From Streptomyces tagetis (GTDB taxonomy: Bacteria; Actinomycetota; Actinomycetes; Streptomycetales; Streptomycetaceae): 64,000 nt of DNA. The position numbers and the translations under genes are program-made. Within the stretch, counting starts at the first letter, position 1; the number at the start of each line of letters is the position of its first letter. The stretch lies in contig NZ_JAGPNL010000005.1 in assembly GCF_018069565.1 (NCBI RefSeq), forward strand, positions 248,001 through 312,000, read 5' to 3'. Below are positions 43,357 through 51,875 of this stretch, piece by piece. The notes below the pieces were generated by a model that was not told the origin of the DNA, did no database searches, and was given only the letters and a program-made list of their open reading frames with translations.

Positions 43357-43496
43357 CGGTCTTCTTCCTTGGTCGCTGCGGGTGCTCAGCGCGCGGTAGA
43401 CGCACCACAGATGCGGTCATACGACGCCGTCATGGTGCAAGACTGTTCAAAACACTGATGGTTGTAGACACATCATGAAATCGCCTATGGCGCTGG

Positions 43497-44702
43497 TCAC
43501 TCATCCAGCGACAGCGGCTTCAGCCCGTCACCACCGGGAGCACCCCGGTTGTAGAGGAAGCCGCGGGTGCGGTCGGCCGCCAGCCGGTAACGGGCGAGCC
43601 GCCCTTCGGAGAGGCCGTCCGGATGGTCGATCCGGTCCTGCACGTCCACGAGGCGGTGGTCCGCGACGGCGCCCTCGGGCACCTCCTCGCCCGGTTCCAC
43701 CAGGGGCGGGATGTCCACGAGGGTGGTGCGGTAGCGGGCGGCGACGTCCCAGCCGCCTTCCGTGGTCTCCCGGAACTCGAACCAGCCGATCACCCCCTCC
43801 TCGGTCAGCCCGGTGGGCGAGGAGTGACGGGCCACCTGGTTGCCGAGGCTGTAGGCCACCCAGGTGCCGTTGACCTTCTGGATCGGCTGGACCACGTGGG
43901 CGTGGTGTCCGATCACCAGGTCGACGCCGGTCTCCTCGGTGATCCGCTGGGCCAGGTTGAGCTGCGGCACACTCGGCTCGTTGTAGTGCTCGAGACCCCA
44001 GTGGACCGAGGCGATGACGACCTCGGCGCCCGCCTTCCGGGCCCGCCCCTCTTCCCTCTTGATCTTCTCCAGGCTGCTCCGGTTGAACGCCCAGCGCTCC
44101 TTCTCGGGCGTCGGGTTGAGGAAGGACTCCCAGGAGTAGGAGAGATGCGCCACCTTGACGCCGTTGACGTCCCGGATGTTGATCTGCTCTGCTTCCTTGG
44201 GCGTGCGCGCCGAGCCGGCGTGCCCGAGGCCCGCCTTGTCCATGGCGTCCAGCGTCCGCCGTACGGCCTTCAGCCCGTGGTCGAACGTGTGGTTGGAGGC
44301 CGTGGAGCAGGTGTCGTACCCCACGTCCTTCAGGGCCGTCAGGATCTGCGGCGGCACGAGGAACTCCGGGTACCCCTGGAAGGGCCCCTCGGGCTTGCCG
44401 ACGGGAGTCTCCAGGTGACAGATGGCCAGATCGGCCTTGCTGATGACCGGCTTCACCCCGGCGAGCAGCGGCCCGAAGTCCAGCCCGGCCTGGCCCTCGC
44501 CGGTCTCCTCCGCGTCCCGGGCAGCCTGTTCCACCAGCTCGGGGTGGATGAGCACGTCTCCGGCGGCGGCGACGGTGAAGGAACGCCCGCCCGGCTTCGC
44601 CTGCGGCTTCGCTTCCTCGGAAGCACAGCCCGCGGCGAGGGCGACTGTCGCCGCGAGGATTACCACCGTCCGACCCGTGCGGAGAGACTTACAGGATGTC
44701 AC
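43497..44702 (-). CDS. pgsA: CapA/PgsA family lipoprotein
   Basis: A 401-residue PGA_cap protein with a calcineurin-like metallophosphoesterase fold. The signal AATVALAAGC ends at lipid-attachment Cys26. Metal-ligand motifs are GDVLIHPE (Asp49), SNHTFDHG (Asn137, His138, Asp141), SVHWGLEH (His234) and IGHHAHVVQP (His267, His269). PgsA/CapA is needed for transport or retention of the polymer in Bacillus. The start is GTG at 44702. It is upstream of the HAMP gene with a 140-base gap and divergent from a lipoprotein gene only 14 bases away. Confidence 0.9.
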   Translation of the reverse strand: MTSCKSLRTGRTVVILAATVALAAGCASEEAKPQAKPGGRSFTVAAAGDVLIHPELVEQAARDAEETGEGQAGLDFGPLLAGVKPVISKADLAICHLETPVGKPEGPFQGYPEFLVPPQILTALKDVGYDTCSTASNHTFDHGLKAVRRTLDAMDKAGLGHAGSARTPKEAEQINIRDVNGVKVAHLSYSWESFLNPTPEKERWAFNRSSLEKIKREEGRARKAGAEVVIASVHWGLEHYNEPSVPQLNLAQRITEETGVDLVIGHHAHVVQPIQKVNGTWVAYSLGNQVARHSSPTGLTEEGVIGWFEFRETTEGGWDVAARYRTTLVDIPPLVEPGEEVPEGAVADHRLVDVQDRIDHPDGLSEGRLARYRLAADRTRGFLYNRGAPGGDGLKPLSLDE

Positions 44703-44716
44703 CGCAATATATTCAC

Positions 44717-45682
44717 ATGAAACACACGACTCCCTCCGTACTTACGATCACAAGGCAGTCACGCTTTGTCTCCGTTCTCGGTCTGATCGGTGTCATCCTC
44801 GCGCTGACCGGCTGTCAGACCGCGCGGGAGCCCTCGGCCCGGGACTCGGTCCCGACCGCCAGGGAACTGGTCGATCTGCGCAGCCGCGTCCTGTCGTACA
44901 CCCGCGGCCTGCGCCGCGACGGCCCCTACTCCCCGCCGGGCGAGGACGAGCGGCGACGGCTGGCCCGGGGGGTCGGCAGCCTGCTGGACGGCGACGCGCA
45001 CGAGGCGGAGCGTCTGCTCGGCCCGATCGGGCTCGGTGTCACCCGGCTCACCGACACCGAGTCCGGCCGCCGTTACGACGAGATCGCCGCCACCGGCACG
45101 GGTGCGAGCGACCGGTGGGGCCGGCTGTACCTGAGCGCCGACTCCCGCATCCGCTGGAGCGCCCAGGTGCCGCACCCCGTCTCCGACCGGGACACCGAGG
45201 CACTCGGGGTACGCCTGCTGGAGGGCACCCCGGGCGGTGCGCTGGTGCTGGCCGGCGCCCACCGGCTGGCCGGGGGCGGCGCGGGCGCCGCCGACGTCGC
45301 CCACCGCGAGGACAGCGCCTTCCACGGCATCGTCGTGGAATTGCAGAAGCGCGGCGTGCCCGGCATCCAGCTCCACGGCTTCGCCCGGTCCACCACGGAC
45401 CGCTACGACGCCGTACTGTCGACCGGCGCCGCGCAGAGCGCGCCCGGGGAGGTCTCCGCGCTCGCGGACCGGATGGAGACGGAGGGGCTGCGCGTCTGCC
45501 GGGGCTGGTCGGCACGCTGCCCGCTGGAGGGCACGACCAACGTCCAGAGCCGGGCCGCGAAGCGGCAGCACGCGACCTTCGTCCACCTGGAGCTGGCGCC
45601 CCGCGCCCGGGGCGAGGGCCGGGACGCCGACGGCGCCGCGACCGCCGTCGCCGGTCTGCTGAGCACCTGGACGGGCGGCTGA
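44717..45682 (+). CDS. Putative lipoprotein, possible metal-dependent hydrolase fold
   Basis: A 321-residue protein with the lipoprotein signal VLGLIGVILALTGC (Cys33). The mature domain has conserved-looking His and acidic clusters: VPHPVSDRDTE, LAGAHRLAG, DVAHREDSAFHGIVVE, IQLHGFARS, and a late CPLEGTTNVQSR. The pattern suggests a metallohydrolase, but no family was recognised. The ATG at 44717 has no clear Shine-Dalgarno, and the region is AT-richer than its surroundings. It is divergent from pgsA, with truA convergent. Whether it belongs to the PGA system is open. Confidence 0.75.
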   Translation: MKHTTPSVLTITRQSRFVSVLGLIGVILALTGCQTAREPSARDSVPTARELVDLRSRVLSYTRGLRRDGPYSPPGEDERRRLARGVGSLLDGDAHEAERLLGPIGLGVTRLTDTESGRRYDEIAATGTGASDRWGRLYLSADSRIRWSAQVPHPVSDRDTEALGVRLLEGTPGGALVLAGAHRLAGGGAGAADVAHREDSAFHGIVVELQKRGVPGIQLHGFARSTTDRYDAVLSTGAAQSAPGEVSALADRMETEGLRVCRGWSARCPLEGTTNVQSRAAKRQHATFVHLELAPRARGEGRDADGAATAVAGLLSTWTGG

Positions 45683-45698
45683 GCGGGCGGCGCGCGCC

Positions 45699-46559
45699 TC
45701 AGCAGCAGCCGGCCGTGCCCGGCAGGGTGCGGCGGTTGCGGGCCTCCCGGTTGCGGGCGGCGAGCAGGTCGTCCGGCGGGTAGCCGACCTCCTCCAGCGT
45801 CAGCCCGTGCGGGCGCACCACGTGGACGGCCGAGTCGCGGACGCCCGCCGCCAGCACCTTGGCGGGCCAGTCGGGCGCGCGGTGGCCGTCGCCGACGAAG
45901 AGCAGCGCCCCGATCAGGGAGCGCACCATGTTGTGGCAGAAGGCGTCCGCCCGGACGGTGGCGGTGACGATGCCGTCCTCCCCGCGCCGCAGGCTCAGCT
46001 CCTGGAGGGTGCGGATGGTCGTCGCGCCCTCCCGACGCTTGCAGTACGCCGCGAAGTCGTGCTCCCCGAGCAGTCCCCGGGCCGCCTCGTTCATCGCGTC
46101 CACGTCGAGCGGCCAGTCGTGCCAGAGCACATGGCCGCGCAGCAGCGGGTCCACGCCGCCGGGGGCGTCGGTGACCCGGTAGGCGTAGCGCCGCCAGATC
46201 GCCGAGAAACGGGCGTCGAACCCGGCCGGCGCCTCGGTGAGGGACCACACCCGCACGTCCTTGGGGAGCCGCCCGGCGAGCCGCTTCAGCAGCTTCTCCC
46301 GGTGCTCCGCCCACAGTTCGCCGGGCAGGTCCACGTGGGCGACCTGGCCCCGGGCGTGCACCCCGGCGTCGGTCCGTCCGGCGACCGTCAGCTCGTACGT
46401 CGTCTCCCTGGACCGCGTCACCGTGCGCAGCGCGTCCTCGATCTCCCCCTGCACGGTCCGCCGCCCGCCCGCCTGCCGGGCCCAGCCGGAGAACTCCGTG
46501 CCGTCGTAGGAGAGGTCCAGCCGCACCCGTACGTGTCCGGGCCGTACTTCGTCACTCAC
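45699..46559 (-). CDS. truA: tRNA pseudouridine(38-40) synthase TruA
   Basis: A 286-residue pseudouridine synthase. The catalytic Asp64 lies in GRTDAGVHA, and the C-terminal HNMVRSLIGALLFVGDG is the family motif. Full length with a short insertion near 255-286 ending GTAGCC. It is the last gene of the infA-rplQ transcription unit, after a hairpin. Confidence 0.96.
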   Translation of the reverse strand: MSDEVRPGHVRVRLDLSYDGTEFSGWARQAGGRRTVQGEIEDALRTVTRSRETTYELTVAGRTDAGVHARGQVAHVDLPGELWAEHREKLLKRLAGRLPKDVRVWSLTEAPAGFDARFSAIWRRYAYRVTDAPGGVDPLLRGHVLWHDWPLDVDAMNEAARGLLGEHDFAAYCKRREGATTIRTLQELSLRRGEDGIVTATVRADAFCHNMVRSLIGALLFVGDGHRAPDWPAKVLAAGVRDSAVHVVRPHGLTLEEVGYPPDDLLAARNREARNRRTLPGTAGCC

Positions 46560-46602
46560 CCCTAGATCCTCTCAGGTGCCGGAGCGCCCCCGGTACGCGA
46601 AA

Positions 46603-46632
46603 GCGGGCCCGCCCCGCAGGGGGCGGACCCGC
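46603..46632 (-). terminator. Hairpin between rplQ and truA
   Basis: GCGGGCCCGCCCC (46603-46615) pairs with GGGGCGGACCCGC (46620-46632) with one mismatch and a 4-base loop, 18 bases after the rplQ stop. It probably ends or attenuates the ribosomal operon before truA. Confidence 0.75.
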
Positions 46633-46650
46633 TCACCGCGAGAGGGAGCC

Positions 46651-47190
46651 TCAGTCGTCCTTGGCGTCCTTGGCGTCCTTGGCGTCCTCGGCCGGAGCCT
46701 CGGCAGCCTCGACGGCCTCGGCCGGCTGGTCGGCCTCGACAGCCTCGACGGCCTCGTCCTTCTTGAGGGCGTCCTCCTTGACCGCGCGCTTCGTCGCGGC
46801 CTCGGCCTCACCGGTGGCCTCCTGCGCCACGGTCAGCGCCTCGACCAGCTCGATGACGGCCATGGGCGCGTTGTCACCGCGGCGGTTGCCCACCTTGGTG
46901 ATCCGGGTGTAGCCACCCGGGCGGTTCTCGTACCGCGGGCCGATCTCGGTGAAGAGCGTGTGGACGATGCCCTTGTCCGTGATGACCTGGAGCACCTGGC
47001 GGCGGTTGTGAAGGTCCCCCTTCTTCGCCTTGGTGATCAGACGCTCGGCGTAGGGCCGCAGGCGGCGGGCCTTCGACTCGGTGGTCTTGATGCGGCCGTG
47101 CTCGAAGAGCGACTTCGCGAGGTTCGCGAGGAGCAGCTTCTCGTGCGCGGCGCTGCCGCCCAGACGGGCACCCTTGGCGGGCTTCGGCAT
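46651..47190 (-). CDS. rplQ: 50S ribosomal protein L17 with acidic tail
   Basis: A 179-residue bL17. The core (1-120) is standard (LGGSAAHEKLLLANLAKSLFEHGRIKTTESKARRLRP in two stretches). The tail (121-179) is rich in Ala, Glu, Asp and Lys, with short repeats (EAVEAVEAD, DAKDAKDAKDD), about 50 residues longer than E. coli L17. Such tails are common in actinobacteria. It follows rpoA by 148 bases. Confidence 0.97.
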   Translation of the reverse strand: MPKPAKGARLGGSAAHEKLLLANLAKSLFEHGRIKTTESKARRLRPYAERLITKAKKGDLHNRRQVLQVITDKGIVHTLFTEIGPRYENRPGGYTRITKVGNRRGDNAPMAVIELVEALTVAQEATGEAEAATKRAVKEDALKKDEAVEAVEADQPAEAVEAAEAPAEDAKDAKDAKDD

Positions 47191-47338
47191 GGTGTTTCTC
47201 CTAGGTGTCTGCCCCGGCCGTACCAGGTACCGGGGTCAGTATCCGAGCAGGCGGTCGCCTGTCGGAGATCCGGGGGCCCGCGCGGGGCCCCCGGAGGCGG
47301 GACCGGTCAGTGCCGATCACACCGGACGGGCCGGTCGA

Positions 47339-48361
47339 TCAGTACTGCTCGGTCTCCACGAATCCGGCGTCCGCGTCGTCGTCGGCGCCGAAGGCGTCCG
47401 CCGCGGCGGTCGGGTCGAATCCGGGCGGGCTGTCTTTGAGGGCGAGCCCCATCCCCGCGAGCTTCGCCTTGACCTCGTCGATCGACTTGGCGCCGAAGTT
47501 GCGGATGTCGAGCAGGTCCGCCTCGGAGCGCGCGACCAGCTCGCCCACCGAGTGGATGCCCTCGCGCTTGAGGCAGTTGTACGACCGGACCGTGAGCTCC
47601 AGCTCCTCGATCGGCAGCGCCAGATCGGCGGCGAGCGCGGCGTCCGTCGGGGACGGACCCATGTCGATGCCCTCGGCGTCGATGTTCAGCTCGCGGGCGA
47701 GGCCGAACAGCTCGACCAGGGTCTTGCCGGCCGACGCCATGGCGTCACGGGGACGCATGGCCTGCTTGGTCTCGACGTCGACGATCAGCTTGTCGAAGTC
47801 GGTGCGCTGCTCGACACGGGTGGCCTCGACCTTGTAGGTGACCTTCAGCACGGGGCTGTAGATCGAGTCGACCGGGATACGGCCGATCTCCTGGCCGACC
47901 TGCTTGTTCTGCACGGCGGAGACGTAGCCGCGACCGCGCTCGACGGTCAGCTCCATCTCCAGCTTGCCCTTGCCGTTGAGCGTGGCGAGGACGAGGTCGG
48001 GGTTGTGCACCTCGACACCGGCCGGGGGCGCGATGTCGGCGGCGGTGACCAGACCCGGGCCCTGCTTGCGCAGGTACATCACGACCGGCTCGTCGTGCTC
48101 CGAGGAGACCACGAGCTGCTTGATGTTGAGGATCAGGTCGGTGACGTCCTCCTTGACGCCCGGCACGGTGGTGAACTCGTGCAGGACACCGTCGATGCGG
48201 ATGGACGTGACCGCCGCACCCGGGATCGAGGAGAGGAGCGTACGGCGCAGCGAGTTGCCGAGGGTGTAGCCGAAGCCCGGCTCCAGCGGCTCGATCACGA
48301 ACCGGGAGCGGAACTCGTCGACGACCTCTTCGGTCAGGGAGGGACGCTGAGCGATCAGCAT
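47339..48361 (-). CDS. rpoA: RNA polymerase alpha subunit
   Basis: A 340-residue alpha subunit. The N-terminal dimerisation domain has RSRFVIEPLEPGFGYTLGNSLRRTLLSSIPG (in two stretches), and the C-terminal DNA- and activator-binding domain (about 255-320) has LELTVRSYNCLKREGIHSV and LAGMGLALK. Full length. The tail is acidic (DDDADAGFVETEQY). It is within the infA-rplQ operon. Confidence 0.98.
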   Translation of the reverse strand: MLIAQRPSLTEEVVDEFRSRFVIEPLEPGFGYTLGNSLRRTLLSSIPGAAVTSIRIDGVLHEFTTVPGVKEDVTDLILNIKQLVVSSEHDEPVVMYLRKQGPGLVTAADIAPPAGVEVHNPDLVLATLNGKGKLEMELTVERGRGYVSAVQNKQVGQEIGRIPVDSIYSPVLKVTYKVEATRVEQRTDFDKLIVDVETKQAMRPRDAMASAGKTLVELFGLARELNIDAEGIDMGPSPTDAALAADLALPIEELELTVRSYNCLKREGIHSVGELVARSEADLLDIRNFGAKSIDEVKAKLAGMGLALKDSPPGFDPTAAADAFGADDDADAGFVETEQY

Positions 48362-48477
48362 GTGTGCATCCTTCAGTCAGGGGCGCCCGCTATATGACGC
48401 CCGACCATGTACTGCAAGGGTACGGGCGGCACGACCGGAAAGAGCCGTACCGCCCGCGAAACCCGGTGAAGCGGACG

Positions 48478-48882
48478 TCAGACGCGACGGCGCTTCGGCG
48501 GACGGCAGCCGTTGTGCGGCGTCGGGGTGACGTCCTGGATGGAGCCGACCTCGAGACCGGTCGCCTGGAGCGAGCGGATCGCGGTCTCACGACCGGAACC
48601 CGGGCCCTTGACGAACACGTCGACCTTGCGCATGCCGTGCTCCTGCGCGCGACGGGCGGCCGACTCGGCGGCCATCTGCGCGGCGAACGGCGTGGACTTG
48701 CGCGAGCCCTTGAAGCCGACGTGGCCGGCGGAGGCCCAGGAGATCACGTTGCCCGTGGGGTCCGTGATCGAGACGATCGTGTTGTTGAACGTGCTCTTGA
48801 TGTGCGCGTGGCCGTGAGCGACGTTCTTCTTTTCCTTGCGGCGCACCTTCTTGGCAGCGCCCTGACGACCCTTGGGGGGCAT
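48478..48882 (-). CDS. rpsK: 30S ribosomal protein S11
   Basis: A 134-residue uS11. Motifs: GHAHIKSTFNNTIVSITD, WASAGHVGFKGSRKSTPFAAQ, and the C-terminal TPTPHNGCRPPKRRRV. The basic N-terminus (KGRQGAAKKVRRKEKKN) is typical of actinobacteria. It lies between rpsM and rpoA. Confidence 0.98.
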   Translation of the reverse strand: MPPKGRQGAAKKVRRKEKKNVAHGHAHIKSTFNNTIVSITDPTGNVISWASAGHVGFKGSRKSTPFAAQMAAESAARRAQEHGMRKVDVFVKGPGSGRETAIRSLQATGLEVGSIQDVTPTPHNGCRPPKRRRV

Positions 48883-48947
48883 CTACAAACTCCTACGGGA
48901 GGTGGTCGGTCCTACAGCGAAGACCGTGGACAGGGGTCCGCTGTGGA

Positions 48948-49328
48948 CTACTTCTTGCCGGGCTTCTTCTTGCCGGCGATGGCGCGACGCGGGCCCTTGC
49001 GGGTACGCGCGTTGGTGCTGGTGCGCTGACCGCGGACGGGCAGGCCACGACGGTGACGCAGACCCTGGTAGGTGCCGATCTCGACCTTGCGGCGGATGTC
49101 GGCCTGGACCTCGCGACGGAGGTCACCCTCGGTCTTGATGTTGTTGTCGACGTACTCGCGGATCGCGACGAGCTGCTCCTCGGAGAGCTCGCGGACGCGG
49201 GTGTTCGGGTCGACGCCGGTGGCGGCCAGCGTCTGCTGCGAAAGGGTCCGGCCGATGCCGAACACGTAGGTGAGGGCGATCTCCACGCGCTTTTCGCGCG
49301 GGATGTCAACACCGGATACGCGTGCCAT
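48948..49328 (-). CDS. rpsM: 30S ribosomal protein S13
   Basis: A 126-residue uS13. It begins MARVSGVDIPREKRVEIALT and has the conserved LRHRRGLPVRGQRTSTNARTRKG segment (in two stretches) and a lysine-rich tail that contacts tRNA and the subunit bridge. It follows rpmJ in the alpha operon. Confidence 0.98.
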   Translation of the reverse strand: MARVSGVDIPREKRVEIALTYVFGIGRTLSQQTLAATGVDPNTRVRELSEEQLVAIREYVDNNIKTEGDLRREVQADIRRKVEIGTYQGLRHRRGLPVRGQRTSTNARTRKGPRRAIAGKKKPGKK

Positions 49329-49514
49329 TCAATGGCTCCAGTTGATTGTCGGAGGTCTTCCACAGAACCGGCTCCCGGACCGCCGTACCAGGTACGGACC
49401 AGGTCCCCGGCCTCCGAACCGGGGGTGTCGGGCACCGCGATGCCCGGGTTCTGCGTATGTACGTTCAGCTCGCGTCGCGCGAAGTCCTGCGAATCGCGGA
49501 GGGACGGTCGAGCG

Positions 49515-49628
49515 TCAGCCCTGGCGCTGCTTGTGGCGCGGGTTGTCGCAGATGACCATGACCCGGCCGTGACGGCGGATCACCCTGCACTTGTCGCAGA
49601 TCTTCTTGACGCTCGGCTTGACCTTCAT
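49515..49628 (-). CDS. rpmJ: 50S ribosomal protein L36, zinc-binding form
   Basis: A 37-residue bL36 (MKVKPSVKKICDKCRV to RHKQRQG). Zinc ligands Cys11, Cys14, Cys27 and His32 are all present, so this is the zinc-containing C+ form used when zinc is sufficient. Streptomycetes usually carry a zinc-free paralogue elsewhere under Zur. It is between infA and rpsM. Confidence 0.97.
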   Translation of the reverse strand: MKVKPSVKKICDKCRVIRRHGRVMVICDNPRHKQRQG

Positions 49629-49690
49629 GGGGTGAGGTTCTCCGGGTCAGTTGCCGGCGACCCCGCGCGGACGCGGGGTGTGGGCAAGAT

Positions 49691-49912
49691 CTACTTGTAC
49701 CGGTAGACGATCCGGCCACGGGTCAGGTCGTACGGAGAGAGCTCCACCACGACCCGGTCGTCAGGGAGGATGCGGATGTAGTGCATACGCATCTTGCCGC
49801 TGATGTGTGCCAGAACCTGGTGGCCGTTCTGGAGCTCGACCTTGAACATGGCGTTCGGAAGAGACTCGACGACAGTGCCCTCGATCTCGATGGCACCTTG
49901 CTTCTTGGCCAC
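49691..49912 (-). CDS. infA: Translation initiation factor IF-1
   Basis: A 73-residue S1/OB-fold protein, nearly identical to IF-1 of other bacteria (AKKQGAIEIEGTVVESLPNAMF, then VELSPYDLTRGRIVYRYK; split here). It occupies the A site during initiation. First gene of the infA-rpmJ-rpsM-rpsK-rpoA-rplQ group. Confidence 0.98.
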   Translation of the reverse strand: MAKKQGAIEIEGTVVESLPNAMFKVELQNGHQVLAHISGKMRMHYIRILPDDRVVVELSPYDLTRGRIVYRYK

Positions 49913-50001
49913 GCTTCGCCCTTCGAATCGACTACCTTGATCGACTCCTGCGCACCGATGGAGTGCATGCAGACATGCGGGTGCACCAGAGCCGACGAGT
50001 C

Positions 50002-50007
50002 AGTCTA
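50002..50007 (-). promoter_or_regulatory. Candidate -10 of the infA operon
   Basis: TAGACT on the minus strand (complement of 50002-50007) lies 90 bases before infA. Upstream TTTCGCC is a weak -35 at about 18 bases. The 314-base gap between infA and map (49913-50226) otherwise has no supported gene; its map-proximal half is GC-rich without clear features. Confidence 0.35.
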
Positions 50008-50226
50008 CGTCAGCAGCCCCGGAAAGGCGAAACGAGGAAGTCTGCCCCATCCGGGCGATCGTTATGCACGGGACCCCCGTCCGGGCGTGGCGCCGTTTCC
50101 GCCCCCGCGACCGGTGCGGCGGAGGGGGCCGGACGGACACCAGCGCAGGTGGGACGGGTGGGACGGGTGCGACCTGTGAGGTGAACGGGGCCTTCGGGCC
50201 CGGCGGGACCCGGGTGGCGCGTGTGG

Positions 50227-51063
50227 TCAGGCCAGCGGGTCGGGCGCCGCGGTGATCCCCAGCTCGGCCAGCTTCGCCTTGCCGCCGTCCGGGGCGGTCA
50301 GCACCAGCGGGCCCTGCTCGGTGAGGGCGACGGAGTGCTCCCAGTGCGAGGACCAGGTGCCGTCCGTGGTGACGACGGTCCACTCGTCCTCCAGCACCTC
50401 GGTGCGCGGGGTGCCGAGCGAGACCATCGGCTCGATCGCCAGGCAGAACCCCGGCACCAGCCGCGGGCCCTTGCCGCGCCGGCGGTCGACGTAGTTCAGC
50501 AGGTGCGGGTCCATGTGCATCTCGGTGCCGATGCCGTGGCCGCCGTAGTCCTCGATGATCCCGTACTTGCCGCCGCCCGGCTTCGGCTGGCGGCGGATGT
50601 AGCTCTCGATCGCGCGGGAGACGTCCACGAGCCGGTTGCCCTGCTTCATGGCCGCGATCCCGGCCCACATGGACTCCTCCGTCACCCGCGACAGCTCGAC
50701 CAGCTCCGGGGCGTGGCCCGAGCCGACGAAGGCGGTGAAGGCGGCGTCGCCGTGCCAGCCGTCGATGATCGCGCCGCAGTCGATCGAGATGACGTCCCCG
50801 TCCTTGAGGACGACCTCGTCGGAGGGGATGCCGTGGACGACGACCTCGTTCACCGAGGTGCAGATGGTCGCCGGGAAGCCTCCGTAGCCGAGGAAGTTCG
50901 GCTTGGCGTCGTGCTCCGCGAGCACCTTGCGGGCGACCTGGTCCAGGTCCCGGGTCGTGGCGCCGGGCACGGCGGCCTCGCGCGTGGCCGCGTGGATGGC
51001 GGCGACGACCAGCCCCGCCTCGCGCATCTTGGCGATCTGCTCGGGGTTCTTGATCTGCACCAT
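50227..51063 (-). CDS. map: Methionine aminopeptidase, type I
   Basis: A 278-residue metallopeptidase that removes the initiator methionine. Metal ligands include Asp95 and Asp106 (SIDCGAIIDGWHGDAAF), the His in GHGIGTEMHMDP, and two Glu (LAIEPMVSLG, EDEWTVVT). It is in the secY-adk-map group, next to infA as in other actinobacteria. Confidence 0.97.
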   Translation of the reverse strand: MVQIKNPEQIAKMREAGLVVAAIHAATREAAVPGATTRDLDQVARKVLAEHDAKPNFLGYGGFPATICTSVNEVVVHGIPSDEVVLKDGDVISIDCGAIIDGWHGDAAFTAFVGSGHAPELVELSRVTEESMWAGIAAMKQGNRLVDVSRAIESYIRRQPKPGGGKYGIIEDYGGHGIGTEMHMDPHLLNYVDRRRGKGPRLVPGFCLAIEPMVSLGTPRTEVLEDEWTVVTTDGTWSSHWEHSVALTEQGPLVLTAPDGGKAKLAELGITAAPDPLA

Positions 51064-51221
51064 GGGGACTGCGGCCTTTCTGGACCGGGAAGGGATACGG
51101 CTCCAACGATACGGGGCCCGCCGCGCGCCCCCGGCACGGCTCGGCCGCGCCGGTTCCCGCCCCTGGCACAGCTCAGCCGCGGTCCCCGGGAAGGGAACCG
51201 CGGCCGGTGCCGGTGAGGGGC

Positions 51222-51875
51222 CTAACGGCCGCCCTGGAGCGCCTCCAGCGCGCGCTCGGTGACCGCTTCCACGGCGCCCATCGCGGAGATGGTGACGACC
51301 AGCCCCTGCGCCTTGTAGTGGTCGATGATCGGCTCGGTCTGCGTGTGGTAGACCTCGAGCCGCTTGCGGACGGTCTCCTCGGTGTCGTCGTCACGCTGGT
51401 ACAGCTCGCCGCCGCAGACGTCGCAGACGCCTTCTTTGGCGGAGGGCTTGTACGTCACGTGGAAGACGTGGGCCGAGTCGTTGCGGCACACCCGTCGGCC
51501 GGCGATGCGCTTGACGACCTCGTCCTCGGGAGCCTCCAGGTCGAGCACCGCGTCCAGCTTGATGCCCTCCCGCTCCAGCGTCTCGTCCAGCGCCTTGGCC
51601 TGGGAGACGTTGCGCGGGAAGCCGTCGAGCAGGAAGCCGCCCTCGGCGTCGGGCTGCTCCATGCGGTCCTTGGCCATGGCGATGGTGACCTCGTCCGGCA
51701 CCAGGTTGCCGGCGTCCATGTAGGACTTGGCGAGCTTGCCCAGCTCCGTCTGCCGGCTGATGTTCGCGCGGAACAGGTCGCCCGTGGAGATGTGCGGGAT
51801 GTGCAACGTCTCTGCGAGGCGGGTGGCCTGTGTTCCCTTTCCTGCACCCGGTGGCCCGACGAGGACGATTCGCAT
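51222..51875 (-). CDS. adk: Adenylate kinase
   Basis: A 217-residue long-form adenylate kinase. P-loop GPPGAGKGTQ (7-16), DGFPRN motif at about 83, and a LID domain with three Cys (RRVCRND, EGVCDVCGGELYQRDDD) in place of the usual four; a nearby His may fill the site. It interconverts 2 ADP with ATP and AMP. Its start overlaps the secY stop by one base. Confidence 0.97.
   Translation of the reverse strand: MRIVLVGPPGAGKGTQATRLAETLHIPHISTGDLFRANISRQTELGKLAKSYMDAGNLVPDEVTIAMAKDRMEQPDAEGGFLLDGFPRNVSQAKALDETLEREGIKLDAVLDLEAPEDEVVKRIAGRRVCRNDSAHVFHVTYKPSAKEGVCDVCGGELYQRDDDTEETVRKRLEVYHTQTEPIIDHYKAQGLVVTISAMGAVEAVTERALEALQGGR

Noticed and set aside
39478..43458. Open frame of over 1300 codons on the plus strand across the PGA genes
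   Set aside because: It is antisense to PgsB, the HAMP protein and part of PgsC, and its translation is low-complexity Gly/Asp/Val/Leu with no domain. It is a shadow frame.
50000..50226. Short open frames between infA and map
   Set aside because: They are Arg/Gly/Pro-rich, with no Shine-Dalgarno and no similarity pattern; read as leader and spacer.
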